Part shown: positions 32,514 to 45,000 of the stretch, in pieces
Layout of the letters: each line of letters begins with the position of its first letter
Numbering within the stretch: position 1 is the first letter of the stretch
NCBI GenBank assembly: GCA_030762935.1
Contig: CM060883.1
Coordinates: 100,192,501-100,256,500 of the forward strand
Source of the DNA: Hymenopus coronatus
Taxonomy: Eukaryota; Arthropoda; Insecta; Mantodea; Hymenopodidae
Direction of reading: 5' to 3'
Length of the DNA stretch: 64,000 nt
The notes under the pieces: model-generated
The model's input: the letters and a program-made list of their open reading frames with translations, nothing else
Told to the model about the DNA's origin: nothing
Database searches by the model: none
Program-made: the position numbers and the translations under genes

Positions 32514-33669
32514 ATGTCAAACCGCGCACCACCTTCTTATTTTGACCAGTTTATTGTTATGGCTATGTTGAACGAAACGAAGGAATTTTCAGACATACGT
32601 CCATTCTACGTGCAAAGGGAAGTTGACAGGATCTGCGCCAAGGTTAAAAACGCGACAAGGTACGAGACGGTACGCTACTGGTAGATGTCCACAATAAAGA
32701 CCAATCGGACAAGCTACTTCGTGCTACTCTGTTGGGATCGTACAGCATAAAAGTTTACCCCCACAAGTCCAGGAACACCTGTAGAGGAGTTGGCACCACC
32801 TCTAGCTTAGACGACCTCACCAATGAAGATATTGCCACCCATCTTTCAGAACAGCGAGTTTGTCAGGCGTACCGTCTACATTGTAAACGTGAGGGCAAGG
32901 AGTACGCATTGCGTACGATCTTTCTCACGTTCAAGGGTACTAGTGTTCCGGAGTTCATATACTGTGGTTACGAACGTGCTGCCGTCCGCCCGTATGTGCC
33001 GAACATTATGCGGTGCTTCAAGTGCCAGCGCTTCGGGCATACCCAAGCCGCCTGTGCCCGACCCGCAACCTGCGATCGTTGTGGTCTAGTGGCACACGTT
33101 GACACCGTCTGTACGCGCGCACCGTGCTGTGTAAACTGTGAAGGCACTCATCCGTCTAGCTCTCTACAGTGTCCCATGTACTAGCAGAGAAAAGCATACA
33201 AGAAATACGTGTGAAGGTACATCTTACTTTTCCTGAGGCGAGACGGCGCTTTGAGCAGCTAAAGCCGGCCAACACCACAGGATACTCCTCAGCCGTTCGC
33301 CGTAAGCTTGTCCAATCCGTCGGTTTACAGACTGTGCCTGTCGCGGATGCGTCGATGCAAACTGACTTGTGCGAAGCCGCTCCTTTACGTGCTCAATCAT
33401 CTGCATCTCAGTATACAACTTCTGATGCACAGCAGCAATCTCAGCCGTCGACTAACCCATGTGCTCCTAGTTCATCCTTTGCCGGAGATCGTTCCCGTCA
33501 ACGTAGTAGACCGATGAGCCGAACTTCGGCAACGTCCCGCTCTCGTTCTGCGAACTGAGAGACTTCTTCTGACTCCCGACCACCAAGGGAGTCTGAGGAA
33601 GACACGGATTTTATGTTAGTTGGAGCTAAATCTGCTAAGGTGAGAAAGAAAGAAGTGACACCACCTTAA
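32514..33669 (+). pseudogene. Family A ORF1, second copy
   Basis: The ATG at 32514 matches the start of the first copy. One base is lost near 32659 (AAGGTACGAG against AAGGCTGCGAG), another near 33181 (TACTAGCAG against TACTTGGCAG), and an Arg codon is TGA near 33556. The CCHC block (CFKCQRFGH near 33014) is intact here, and this copy has the base missing from the first copy near 3906. Confidence 0.85.
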
Positions 33670-33682
33670 TTTGTATCTCACC

Positions 33683-36600
33683 ATGGATATAATCCAGTGG
33701 AATTCAATGGGATCAGGGCCCGTCTACCAGACCTTCAACATATAATCATCAAGCGTTCACCCTCAATCCTCTGTCTCCAGAAAACCCACTTACATCCCCA
33801 CCATACCCTTCCACTTCGTCATTTTCAATCCTTCAGACACGACTTTTTTGGTGGCCAGCGTGCTTGCAACGGTTGCTACTCTCGTGGCTCCTACCATCCT
33901 TGGCGCCAGTATTACACTCAACACCCCGCTACAAGCGGTAGCTGTGCGCGTAACATTGCCTTCCATCTCCTTTTCTGTTTGCAATGTCTATTTGCCGCCG
34001 CACGATGTGATCTCAGACACTGAGCTTCAGGCATTGTTAGCACAAATTCCCCCGCCGCTGATCTTTTTGGGTGGTGTCAATGCTTGCAATGTTCTTTGGG
34101 GTTCTTCTGCTGACGATGCTCGAGGTATAATATTAGCAGACGTTTGCGACAGGTCTGGTTTATTACTCTTAAACTCCTGTGCACCCACATTCTCATCTTC
34201 TGCATATGGCACCCTATCCGCCCTAGATGTAACTTTCTGCAGCCCTGCTTTACTACCCTTCCTGGATTGGTCGGTATTTTCCGATATTCACGGCAGTGAT
34301 CAATTCCCTTTGACATTCGTTTTTCGGGACAGTATCCCTTACCCACTCAACATCCCCGCTGGATTATCTCCAAAGCTGATTGGGAAACGTTTTCCTCTCT
34401 GCTCAATTTCAATTCCGATGGCTGTACCTCTATAGAAGACATGGTGGAGTATTTTACTTGCTCGGTTTTGCTCGCCGCAGAATCCAGTATTCCTCGGAGG
34501 TCTTCTACCCCTCGGCGTATTCCAGTGCCGTGGTGGACCGAAGACTGCAACTTGGCATTAAAGGCACGTAAAAAAGCTCTTCGTCATTTCCACCTACACC
34601 CGACGGCGGAGAACTTTGTTACTTTCAAACGCGCCCGGGCTAAGGCGCGCTATATCGTTCGTAATGCCAAGCGGAATTCGTGGAAAGCATATGTCTCCTC
34701 GCTTTCTCGCAGGAGCTCCTCACAGAGAGTGAGGACTTCGGTGCGCCGCATGACAGGCAAATGTCTCAGGACATACATCCCTGGCCTTACCGTTCACGGC
34801 TCCACCTTCACCAGCGAAAGGGATGTTACCGACGCTCTAGCCACCTCCTTCGCTACGACAAGTGCAACGGGCAATTACGACCATGCACTTCTTCCCATTA
34901 AGGAAGCTGCTGAGAGATTTCGCTATGATTTTACTAGTGACTGTAGTGAGCCGTACAATGCACCCTTCCCCCTTGCGGAACTAACGCATGCTTTACACGC
35001 TGAGAGGGGCTCTTCTCCTGGTCCCGATGATATCCACCGACAAATGTTGCTTCACCTCCCACCTGCACCCGTTACATTCCTTCTGGACCTCTATAACCGC
35101 ATTTGGCGCGAACAGGTTTTCTCGCCTGTGTGGCGAGAGGGTATTGTCATTCCTATCCCTCGTCCTGGCAAAGACCGGACACTCCCATCCTCTTACCGGC
35201 CGATTTGCCTCACGAGCGTCATTTGCGAGACCTTGGAACGCATGATCAGTTTTCGGTTTACTTTTGGAGGCGAGCGAAGGGCACTGTTCCGAGCAGTGCG
35301 GATTTCGTCGCGGTCGTCCAAGCGTTGATAACCTGGCGCGTATGGAACCTTGTGTACCGAATGCTTTCCTTCTGAATCAGCAAGTCGTGAGTGTCTTTTT
35401 TGACCTCGAGAGGCCTTACGACACTACTTGGCGATATGGTATTCTGCGTAATTTGCACAGTTCAGGGTTACGCAGCCATCTGGCCCTATTTCCGTGCAAC
35501 TTTCTCCAGCTGCGCCGCTTTCGTGTCCGTATTGGCAATACTCTCTCGCGGGAGAAGATTCAGGAGAACGGTGTACCCCAAGGTTCCGTTCTTAGTGTTA
35601 TGCTTTTTGCCGCGGACATCAACGTTATTACTGGCGTGATTCGTAGTGGGATATCATCGTCACTGTATGTGGATGTCATTGCGCTGTACTATCGCTCCTA
35701 CAGCACTGAACATCTCGAACGACAACTCCAGCTCTCCATAAACTCCATCGCTGGTTGGGCGCTTCGCAATGGTTTTCGTTTTTCGCCTACGAAAACTCAG
35801 TGCATACAATTCCACCGTCTTCGCGGAGTACACCCTCCTCCTGACCTCCAATTGAACGGTGTGCCACTGCCTTTCGTTCCGTCCTTGAAGTTCTTAGGTT
35901 TCCACCTAGACCGTGAACTTTCTTGGGTACCCCACATCCGATACCTTCGTGCCTCCTGTGACCGTTCGCTGCGGATCCTCAAACTGCTTTCTGGTGCGTC
36001 GTGGGGCGGCGATCGTTCAGTGATGCTGCGTTTGTACCGTTCACTCGTTCGCTCAAAACTAGGTTACGGTTGTTTTATTTGCGGCGCAGCGACCGCTTCT
36101 GAACTTCGCCTTTTAGACACCGTTCATCATATCGGTTTACGTCTTGCTACAGGAGCCTTCCGCACTAGTCGTGTGGAATGCTTGTATGCCGATGCTGGTG
36201 AACCCCCACTGGCAGTGCGTCGCTCATTTTTACTTTGTTCGTATGCTGCTAAGTTGTCTGCGAACCCCCGCCATCCTTGTTTTAACCCTGTGTTACGCCC
36301 GGATTATTCACACCGCTATCTGAGGAACGCCACTGCTTCACGCCCCTGTGGCATTCTGTTTCGTGAACTGCTCTCCGATAGGGTTCTCAGATTGCCTCCT
36401 GTGTAGCGTGTTTTTGTTTATCCGGAACCTACTTGGCAACTGAGGCGTCCCAGTTTCGACCTGAGCCTCTCCAACCTTGTGAAACGTTCGACCTCTCAGG
36501 AGGTATTTCAGCGACTGTTTTACGAACTTTTATGCAATTACTGGGCATATGCACCGGTAGTCACTGACGGCTCCCAGCTGGCAGGAGCTACAGGTTGGGC

Positions 36601-37360
36601 CTTTTATTTCAATGGAGTAACATATAATTTTCGCCTTGCGGACGCCAGTTCGGTATTCACCGCCGAACTGTACGCTATCTTTTACTTTCTAGATTTTATC
36701 TCGCTTTTAGCACCTGGTAGTTTTCTTGTTTGCAGCGATTCCTTGAGTGCCCTACAGGTTCTGCAGCAGTATACTGGCTCCTCATCACTCGTTATGCATA
36801 TTCAATCTCGCCTTTCTGAATTGATTGCGTGCGGCTACCAGTTCATCTTCACGTGGGTTCCAATTCCTGTCAGTATTGCAGGTAATGAGGTAGTGGATAG
36901 GTCTGCCAAGGCTGCCTGCTCCTTGCAGGATTATTCGGAAGCGGCTGTGCCCTCAGGGAATGTTGCACGTTACTTTCGCAGGTCTCTTCTTTTAGCTTGG
37001 CAGCAATCTTGGCAAAACTTAGCAGGTACACAGCTTCGCACACTCAAAGACACGGTACAGCCATGGCTCACATCTTGCCAGCCAAAATGGCGCCGCGAGG
37101 TTATCCTTACGCGTCTGCGTATCGGTCACACGCGGCTAACACATGTCTACCTTCTACGCGCTGAGCCAGCTTCTATATGTCAGACCTGCGATGTTCGTCT
37201 GTCTGTGGCACATGTGTTGCTTGATTGTTCGAAATTTCTTCGTGAACGACAATCCATCGGCCTGGGTACCTCCTTACCTGCCATTTTATGCGACGACGCC
37301 AATTCCGTCGATATGGTGCTACGCTTTGTTGCCTCTATTGGCCTCAGCAAAGACATCTGA
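33683..37360 (+). pseudogene. Family A ORF2, second copy (EN-RT-RNase H-zinc tail)
   Basis: ORF2 starts MDIIQWN at 33683 but loses two bases at once (GGAATTCAATGG against GGAATGTCAATGG). Further shifts near 33875, 34310 and 35265 and a stop near 36404 divide it. The endonuclease box reads GSDQF in place of GSDHF near 34295. The RT box reads YVDVI in place of YVDDF near 35667, so both active sites are lost. The final piece (36479-37360, 293 residues) is open and shows a whole RNase H (TDGSQL, AELYAI, CSDSLSAL, and WVP...GNEVVDRSAK with IPVS where others have GHVG). It ends with a CQTC...HVLLDC zinc tail. Confidence 0.88.
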
Positions 37361-37640
37361 CCTGTTTCATGCGTGTGTGCAATTTTAGCCTTTTTAACTT
37401 TTTAGACTCTGACTTTTACCATATGGGACCACTTTTTGTGAGTGTGTTTTTAGTTTTTTAACCTTTTAGCCTTGGTTTTATCACCCGGGCCTTTTCTCGT
37501 GTGTGCCTTTGTAAGGGTTTTTAGCACATTTTAACTTTTTTTCTATAGATTTGTTTTTAATGTGTTTTTCTTTTTCTTAACTTCGGGCCCAAATGACATA
37601 GTTATCGACGGGTCCTTAAACACTACTCACTCACTCACTC
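37361..37640 (+). other. Family A 3' UTR and tail, second copy
   Basis: Similar to 15670-15943: a short T stretch only, then CTTAAACACT and ACTC repeats ending at the duplicated target. This is the cleanest definition of the 3' end of family A. Confidence 0.8.
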
Positions 37641-37780
37641 TATGGGCATTAGCTATCGACAACGCGATATCCTGATACATACCTGGTTGAAAAAGTACTA
37701 AAGCGAAGAGGAAACAAAGTTAAAGTGAAATGGTTAGGCTTTCCTAAGTCAGAATGGATTGAAAGTAAGGATTTAATGTA
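37641..37780 (+). pseudogene. Polinton integrase, C-terminal chromodomain
   Basis: The reading PDTYLVEKVLKRRGNK and VKVKWLGFPKSEWIE, ending in TAA at 37778-37780, is a chromodomain of the type that closes Polinton integrases and directs them to modified chromatin. The aromatic cage region (W-L-G-F...W) is visible. It is the distal part of the gene at 29060-29830, separated by the nested retrotransposon. Confidence 0.85.
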
Positions 37781-37842
37781 ACCAAAATTGTTTTTAGGCA
37801 ATAAAAAATTGGTATATTGAACTATGCGTTCTTATTGATTAC

Positions 37843-37985
37843 CCAAGGCTTGTGTGGGACAGGAGTTGGATAGGTAGAGTCAGACTGAAAAAAAATTCGA
37901 TGCTATAGCTTGGATTTGAACTAAATATCTCATGGTCTGTAGCCGGTTGCTTTATCACTTAGCTACCACGTCAACATGCCGGCAT
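37843..37985 (-). repeat. SINE family S1, third copy
   Basis: The minus strand reads a head with GTGGTAGCTAAGTGATAAAG (A-box region) and TAGTTCAAATCCAAGC (B box). A body ending CAGTCTGACTCTACC and CTATCCAACTCCTGTCCC follows, as in the copy at 21475. It lies between the two convergent Polinton genes. Confidence 0.7.
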
Positions 37986-38179
37986 GTGTGTTCTTATTTT
38001 CTACCTTCTATAATAAGGATGAGGATAAGAATAAGGATGTAAATGAAAACAACGGAGACAAATCAAATACACAAATTATTATTTTTTTTGTTTAGCAATG
38101 TTTTCAAAATTGTGTATGAAAAATTCAAATTAATATACATTATTAATACTAAGTACAATCTACATTTTGAAAATAATCC

Positions 38180-38440
38180 TACAACTGTGATTCCCTATCT
38201 AAGTATCCTAAAACTAATCTGGAAAAATAATGTATTGCAATTTCGTAAAATTTTGTAAAGAAATGAAAATTAAGATACGAAATACTAAATGTGATTCCAT
38301 AAACTACAACTTTGATTCCCTATCTAAGTATCCTAAAACTACTCTGGAAAAAATATGTGTTGCAATTTCATCGAATTTGTGTAAAGAAATGAACATTAAG
38401 ATGCAGTTTGTATTACTAAATATGCTTCCATAAAATATAT
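38180..38440. repeat. Short tandem duplication, ~120-130 bp
   Basis: GATTCCCTATCTAAGTATCC and TAAAACTA.TCTGGAAAAA occur near 38190 and again near 38315, each followed by GCAATTTC and AAAGAAATGAA.ATTAAGAT. The rest of 37986-38650 is AT-rich with no gene that I can support. Confidence 0.65.
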
Positions 38441-38674
38441 ATTTTAAACTACATTTTCGGTTTTCTATGTAATATCTCAAAATATACTTCCAAAAATGTA
38501 GTGCAATACTGCCATTGAAATGTTTCTCCCTCCCCAGACCTCTTGATACTTCCCACCCTCATTCATGGTCAGAATTTTCAACTATAGAATAGTGACCCCA
38601 AGCTAGGGTTGAATATGAAGCTTCCAGAAGCAAACGTTTGTCATCACGACTGTGCAATGCTACCTTGTTCATTT

Positions 38675-41600
38675 CTATTGTATGGATATCGTGTTTATTA
38701 CTTCTAAATGTCGTTTGCTTGGAATAAAACGTTTTACTCGTATCAGCAAGGCTCGATTTGTAGTCTTCAAAACTGATCGAACGCTTGCATTCTTTGAGAC
38801 ACCCTTTGCTTTTTTTACAACTTGTCCATCATATTTAAAAGTATACAATTTTGATCGCAATCCTATAAATTCAGTATTGACATTTCTGGCTAATTCATCT
38901 TTAAACAGCCCGATAATTTTTTTGTTAACACGAGGTATTCCATAAACATTATCCTGAGCATAATTGGATGTGTCAAAATATTGTATGTTACTTTTATATA
39001 TCTGTGCTGCATTCAAAAAGGAATGCATCTGTGTCAACGTAAATTAGAACAATATATTTTAAATTAGGTTTCATTATATTGTAATAGAAATTGTACATTA
39101 TAAATTTTGACTTGTCAAGGATTGCCTGACCAATATATATAGGCTTAGTCATACGAAGTTCCTCTCTCGCCATTTCAATTCCTACTAGTTCCTCTGAACA
39201 TATTACATACCTAACAAAGTTTGAACGTGCAATTAGTTTACGTGCCTGCTTCCATGATGTAACAAGACGGAAGTCACTATACTTTCGTACATTCTCAATG
39301 AATTTACCATAAACGCAATTATTCATTAATTTATATAGATTCTGTCCAAATTTGGAGCTCTCCTTTGCACGCAAATCTGAATTTAAGTTTATGTATGTTT
39401 TAAGCCAATCTGATTGATCATATGCGACCACTCTATGTATGCGAGTTAAAGTCATCCCTAATTGAATACATTGCTGCAGGTTTCCATAGTGTAATATATA
39501 ATTACGTTTGGGTGCTAGTGTGGCTAACAGTTTCTTGTACTCACCCTTGGGTGGAATCTCACTCTGTGCGCATAATGGAAATTCATTATGGGAGTCGTGT
39601 AGTGAAGATGGATAATCTAAGTCTGTTTCCAAAACGTAACCGAACTTTGAATTGGATGGTATTTTTAAGAAATCGATATTACTGATTTCTTCTCTACTTA
39701 ACCATCTGAGTCCCCCGTATGGCAGAAATTCTAACATTCCAGTAGGATATAAATTATCCACGTCCAGGTATGCCAGATAATTATCGGGTTGCAAATGATC
39801 ATAATCAGACATGTTCTTATTGTTAGCTTTTGCATAGCGTTTCGATACTATGCATAAACCTCCTCTGATAGCAGACTCGAAGAAATCTATCATCTCTTTA
39901 TCGGTTATCAATGATATTTTTATGTTCGTAATTTTGAGCATAGAATCGAAAGCTAATCCAGGTAATGTGAAGTAGTGACTAGGATCCAAACCATGGATTT
40001 TCAATGCAAGATCACGGAAATTTTCAAAAACATCGGCCAACAATAAGGTGTCTGTTTTCAGATATAAATCACTATACTCCCCAAGGTTCCTAATATCAAA
40101 CGTTTTACACACATTTTGAGAATGACTGTACTCTTCAGCGGTTATTTCATCAAATTGTGAGGTAGTGACGTCTCCTTTAATTTTTCTTCGCTGTCTACAT
40201 ACGAATATGGGAAGATACCTTTTTGTCTCATAAGTCTTTGACTTTCCAGAGTTTTGTACTCCCTGTTTGTAATTCTGAAATCCTTCTCGGTTAACAAATC
40301 GGCTAGATTTGACAATTTATCACTCATGAATCTGTATGTATCCAAAAATCAAAAGTATATTGACTTATATTTCTTACTAAATGAGAGATATCGTTCTGAA
40401 CTCTGCGATATACAAGAAATAGGTTCATTATCATAACCTAGGTGTCTAACTATAAAATGAGCATCATAGTTCGAGAGACAATGAAAGTATATAGGTATGA
40501 AATTTGGTAGTTTTCTGTTTAAGTTGCACGAGCTATGAGCTGGACCCAAAAAATGGCCACTTAAGTGCGAATGGTCACGTACTTTAATGTCATCAATTTC
40601 CAATTTCCATTTGCATATGTGACAGTACTCAGAATTTTGAAAAATAATTTCATCTTCCTCAGACATTGTCAACTCAATAATATTTGAATATATCTGAATC
40701 ACATCATCAGCAATTAATTTAAGTTCAATGAGGAATTCACTGATCGCATTAGAACCCCTGAAAAGTTTAAATTTTGAAAGGGACTCATCATATCTGCATA
40801 TCAACTTAAGAGCTATTGAGATGGGCTCATGATGCTGTATTGATCGCGACCAACTATTAGAACAAGATGGTTGACATGACTGTACTTTAGGAAGTATTGT
40901 TTCTATATCTGCATAGACCACAAATGGAACTGGGAAAGCCTTATTGTAAGCTTTGAATTCAACTACGTCATCAACTCCCAACTGAGGTGTTACGATATTT
41001 TGACATTTCATACAGTGTAAACGGTGTTTGCTTAATATCGCTTCACTTGAAAAGCCCTTTAAACAGGCCTCACAAATCTACATTTTTCGTTTGGATTTAC
41101 TCATTTTACTTCTCAAAAGACGCGACAGATCTGTAACTAAAGTATAATGTGATCTATGTTCATTTTCAATTCTTAAGAGATTAACGTGAGTATCTTTTCT
41201 ATTTAAGTTTTGATATAGTGGAATAATACGTTGATTTTCTACTCCAAAAACAGAAATGGATATATCTCTGTTTTGATTTTCAAATGCATCTAATTGATCG
41301 AGTCCGACTGGAAATTGTATTCCCTCAAAGTTAAATTCTTCTGTCATTTTATATTTAGAATAAGAACATGTTCGCATTTTGTTATGCTCTGCTGGAAACT
41401 TTGCTGCTAGCAGACACCAACCAAAGCGCTTATTGTCTGTATTCTTTATATTTATGACTACCCTCTTATGTTTAATAAATGCGGGCAATTCTATATACTG
41501 AGATGCATTTAATGCATCGTATCTACAGATGTTAATGGTTAATGAATGAATCTGATGGAGAGCCTTCGAACTATCTCGGGTTTCAAAATTATCGATATGT

Positions 41601-42035
41601 GATAATAAAGTTTTTTTTTTTATTTCATCATTATACCATCGACTGAGGTTTGTACTTTGTACGACATAATCCATTTTTGGTGTTAAAATTAAACATCTCA
41701 ATCTGTTCTTTATAGGGGTAGTAATTATATATGCGCAAGTTAGAGTCGCGCCTACTTTGATTCCACATTTATATTCAGTTACATGAGTTTCAATCAGATT
41801 GCTAACTAGAACACGACATATGCTTCAGAATCAAATATGTTTATGGTAATATCTATTCTCATTGTTTGCAATCTGTTTTTGAAAGCACTTTCTTTCTGAC
41901 AGCACTGTAACTTCTGACCATGACTTACTGAGGACTCTGACGTTTGCCCTGTTGCGTCACATGCTAGCGATTGTCTCTTGGCCTGGGGTTCATTTACATC
42001 GGTGGCATCCCTGCGGGGTCTCTTTTGGTTGGAAC
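38675..42035 (-). pseudogene. Polinton protein-primed-type DNA polymerase B
   Basis: Family B polymerase that replicates the element. In order on the minus strand: an N-terminal piece from 42035 with a basic, NLS-like stretch (KRPRRD, AKRQS) and SAFKNRLQT near 41900; the piece 41701-41078; a zinc-finger-like CEACLKGF...HRLHC just after an in-frame TAG at 41078; Exo I VVYADIET; a CHIC...HDHSHL-type block with HSSCN; Exo II NYDAHF; an in-frame TGA near 40349; Exo III YLKTD near 40060; motif A YLDVDNLYP near 39760; motif B NNCVYGK near 39310; motif C YVDTDAF near 39030 (family usually DTDSF). The last piece (39037-38675) has FDTSNY, NKKIIGLFKDE and GLRSKLY. There are at least two nonsense codons and three frameshifts (near 41860, 40160 and 39000). 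The total of about 1100 residues is family-sized. Confidence 0.9.
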
Positions 42036-42059
42036 CTGAAACAGTTTTAACAGCGAGTC

Positions 42060-45000
42060 AGTATCCCAACACAAATATTCATTTATAGCCATATAAAAAA
42101 GTATATAATAAATTGCATGAAATAATGCTTAATTTTTTTATTATTGTTTCATTTGTCAGTCCAAATGCCACTTAACAAACAAACAAACAAAAAACAGACA
42201 TAATCTACAGTATTTGTTCAATTTGAATGAAATGTGACATTAAAAGAAATAGAAAAAAAAATACAAATGTAGGAATGTTTGTAGAAATTTTCACTCCAAA
42301 TGCACCTTAATAAACAAAAAAACAGATGTAATCTACAGTATTCGTTCAATTTGAATGAAATGTGATATTAACATAAAGAGAAATATCGGAAATTTTAAAA
42401 TTTTCACTCCAAATGTCCCTTAACAATCAAAACAAGCTATAACCTACAGTATTCGTTCAATTTCAATTAAAAGTGGTATTAACAATTAAAATCAGAAAAA
42501 ATCTGTACAGAACTGCAGAAAAAGTAAAAATTTCAAAAAAATCGAGAAACATTTAAAAAATTTCACTCACCGTGTTGCTTAACATTCATAAAACAAACAT
42601 CCAATATCCTCGTTAACGAATAAAAACGTCTACAGTATAGATTCAATTTGAATGAAATGTGGCATTACAATAACCAGAAATTTAGAAATTTTTGTTAAAT
42701 CTTCACTCCAAATGTCGCTAAGAAACAGGTATAATTTACAATATTCGTTCAATTTGATTGAAATGTGATTTTTTAATAAACATCGTAACAATTAAAATCT
42801 ATACAGAAATGCTGAAATTTTCAAATCTTCAAATAATGAAAAAATCTGTGCAGAAATCGGTACAAATTTCAGAATCTTCACTCCAAGTGCTACTTAACAT
42901 TCATGAAACAAATGTCCACTGTCCCTTAACGAATTAAACAGTCTATGGTATAGATTCAATTTGAATGAAATGTGACATTAAAAAAATAAACAGAAATTTA
43001 GAAATTTTTGTAGAAACTTCAAATTTTCACCCTAAACATCCCTTAACAAACAATAAACAGATGTAAGCTTCTGTATTTGTTCAATTTGAATGAAATGTGA
43101 TATTAAGATAAACAGAAATGTAGAACATTTTGGAAATTTTAAATTTTCAATCCAAATGTCCCTTTAAACAGCTATAATCTACAGCAATTGCTAAATTTGA
43201 ACGAAATGTGACATCAGTAATCTATATTATTCGTTAATTTTGAATGAAATGTGATATTAAAATGAACATCGAAAAATTAAGATCAGAAAAAATCTATTCA
43301 GAAGTGCTGAAATTTAAAATCTTCAAATTATGAAACATCTATATAGAAATCGAGAAAAATTTTCAAAATTTGCACTCACAGTGTTTCTTAGCATTCATGA
43401 AGCAAATATCCACCGTCCCTTAAGGAATAAAAACTGTGTGCAGTATAGATTCAATTTGAATGAAATGTGACATTAAACTTTAGAAATTTTATAGAATTTA
43501 GATTGTTCACTCCAAACGTCTGTTAACAAACAACAAACAGATGTAATCTACAATATTTGTTCAATTTGTATGAAATGTGATACTAAAATAAATAGAAATT
43601 TTGAAAATTTTGGAAATTTTGGAAATTTTAAATGGTCACTCCACATGTCCCTTAACATTAAAAACAGATTTAATCTACTATTCGGTAAACTTGAATCAAA
43701 TGTGACATTTTAATAAACAGATATTTAGGAATATTTATAGTAATTTTAAAAGTTCACTCCAAATGTCCATTAACAAAAAAAAACATGTAATTATGAAATG
43801 TGATATTAATAAGAACATCATGACAATTAAAGACAGAAAAAAAATATTTAAAGAAATGCTGACATTTAAAATTGAACATGTTAACAATTAAAAAACTATA
43901 CAGAAATGCTGAAATTTAAAATCTTTAAATAATGAAACATCTATACAGAAATCGAGAAAATATTTCAAAATGTTCACTCCCAGTGTTGCTTAGCATTCAT
44001 GAAACAAATATTCAAAGTCGCAAAAACTATCTGCAGTATAGATCCAATTTTGAATGAAATGTAACATTAAAAAAATAAACATAAATTTAGAAATGTTTGT
44101 AGAAATTGTTTTTTAAATGTTCGCCCAAATGTCCCTTAACAAACAACAAAGAGATGTGGTCTGCAGTATTCCTTAAATTTGAATAAAGGATGACATTAAA
44201 ACAAATAGAAATTTAGAAAATTTTTGGAAATTTTAAAATTTCACTCCAAATATCCCTTAACAAAAAACAAATATAATCAACAGTATTCGTTAAATTTGAA
44301 TGAAATGTGATATCAAAATGAACATCGTAACAGTTCTTTACAGAAATGCCGAAATGTAAAATCTTCAAATAATGAAACATCTATACAGAGATCGAGCCAA
44401 ATTTTCAAAATTTTCACTCTGAGTGTTGCTTAGCATCCGTGAAAGAAATTTCCAATGTCCCTTAAGGAATAAAAACTATATTCTGAAAGGTGACATTACA
44501 AAAATAAACAGAAATTTAGATTTTTTAAAACAAATTTAAATGTTTATTCCAGCTGACCCTTAAACAAACAACAAACAGATGTAATCTGCAGTGTTGGTTC
44601 ATGTTGAATGAAATGTGACATAAACACAAATTTAGATATTTTTGTATATTTTAATTTTTCACTCCAAATGTCCCTTAACAAATATAAAATAACACATATA
44701 ATCTACAGTATTCGTTAAATTTTAATGAAATGTGATATTATAGTACTCATCGTATAATAAAAATCAGAAATATCTATGCAGAAAATGTAAAATGTAATCT
44801 ATAGCATTCGTTCAATTTGAATGAAATGTGACATTAAAATCAATCGAAATTTAAAAAAAAATTTGAAATTTTAAAATATCACTCCAAATATCCCTTAACA
44901 AAAAAGTGTAATCTACAGTATTCGTTGAATTAGAATGAAATGTGGCATAATAAACAGAAAGTTAGAAACTTGTAGACATTTTAATTTTCACTCCAAAAAT

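Larger units (their letters stand above)
29831..37640 (+). mobile_element. Composite non-LTR insertion in the integrase gene, with target duplication
   Basis: TATGGGCATT (possibly TCTATGGGCATT) stands at 29821-29830 (from 29819) and again at 37641-37650. The insert begins CCCCCCAGGGG and ends with the ACTC tail, so both retroelement segments came in as one event or were fused before insertion. It comprises an ORF1-only segment of family B (to ~31724) and a complete family A copy (31725-37640). Confidence 0.9.
31725..37640 (+). mobile_element. Family A non-LTR retrotransposon, second full-length copy
   Basis: About 5.9 kb with the same leader, ORF1, ORF2, 3' UTR and ACTC tail as the copy at 2671-8621. 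It carries different lesions, so the two are independent insertions. Its RNase H and zinc tail are intact where the first copy is broken. The reverse holds for the endonuclease and RT. Confidence 0.9.
24157..42035. mobile_element. Degenerate Polinton/Maverick (adintovirus-like) element
   Basis: The set of capsid proteins, adenain-like protease, FtsK/HerA-type packaging ATPase, retroviral-type integrase with chromodomain and protein-primed-type DNA polymerase B defines Polintons. All of these are present as fragments. The leftward module (capsid, protease, PLA2/pX) and the rightward module (ATPase to integrase) diverge from a shared promoter near 26449-26520, and the polymerase converges on the integrase. 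After removing the nested 7.8-kb insertion, about 10 kb remain, shorter than the 15-20 kb usual for the group. The left side is truncated inside the major capsid gene. The right end may reach beyond 46600 if the spliced polymerase exons belong to it. All genes are broken, so it is an old copy. Confidence 0.9.

Noticed and set aside
38043..38433. Small plus-strand open frames in the Polinton intergenic region
   Set aside because: AT-rich, without motif, and overlapping a tandem duplication.
24157..42035. Free-living virus genome or active provirus
   Set aside because: Nearly every gene has stops or frameshifts, the capsid gene is truncated, and a retrotransposon splits the integrase.
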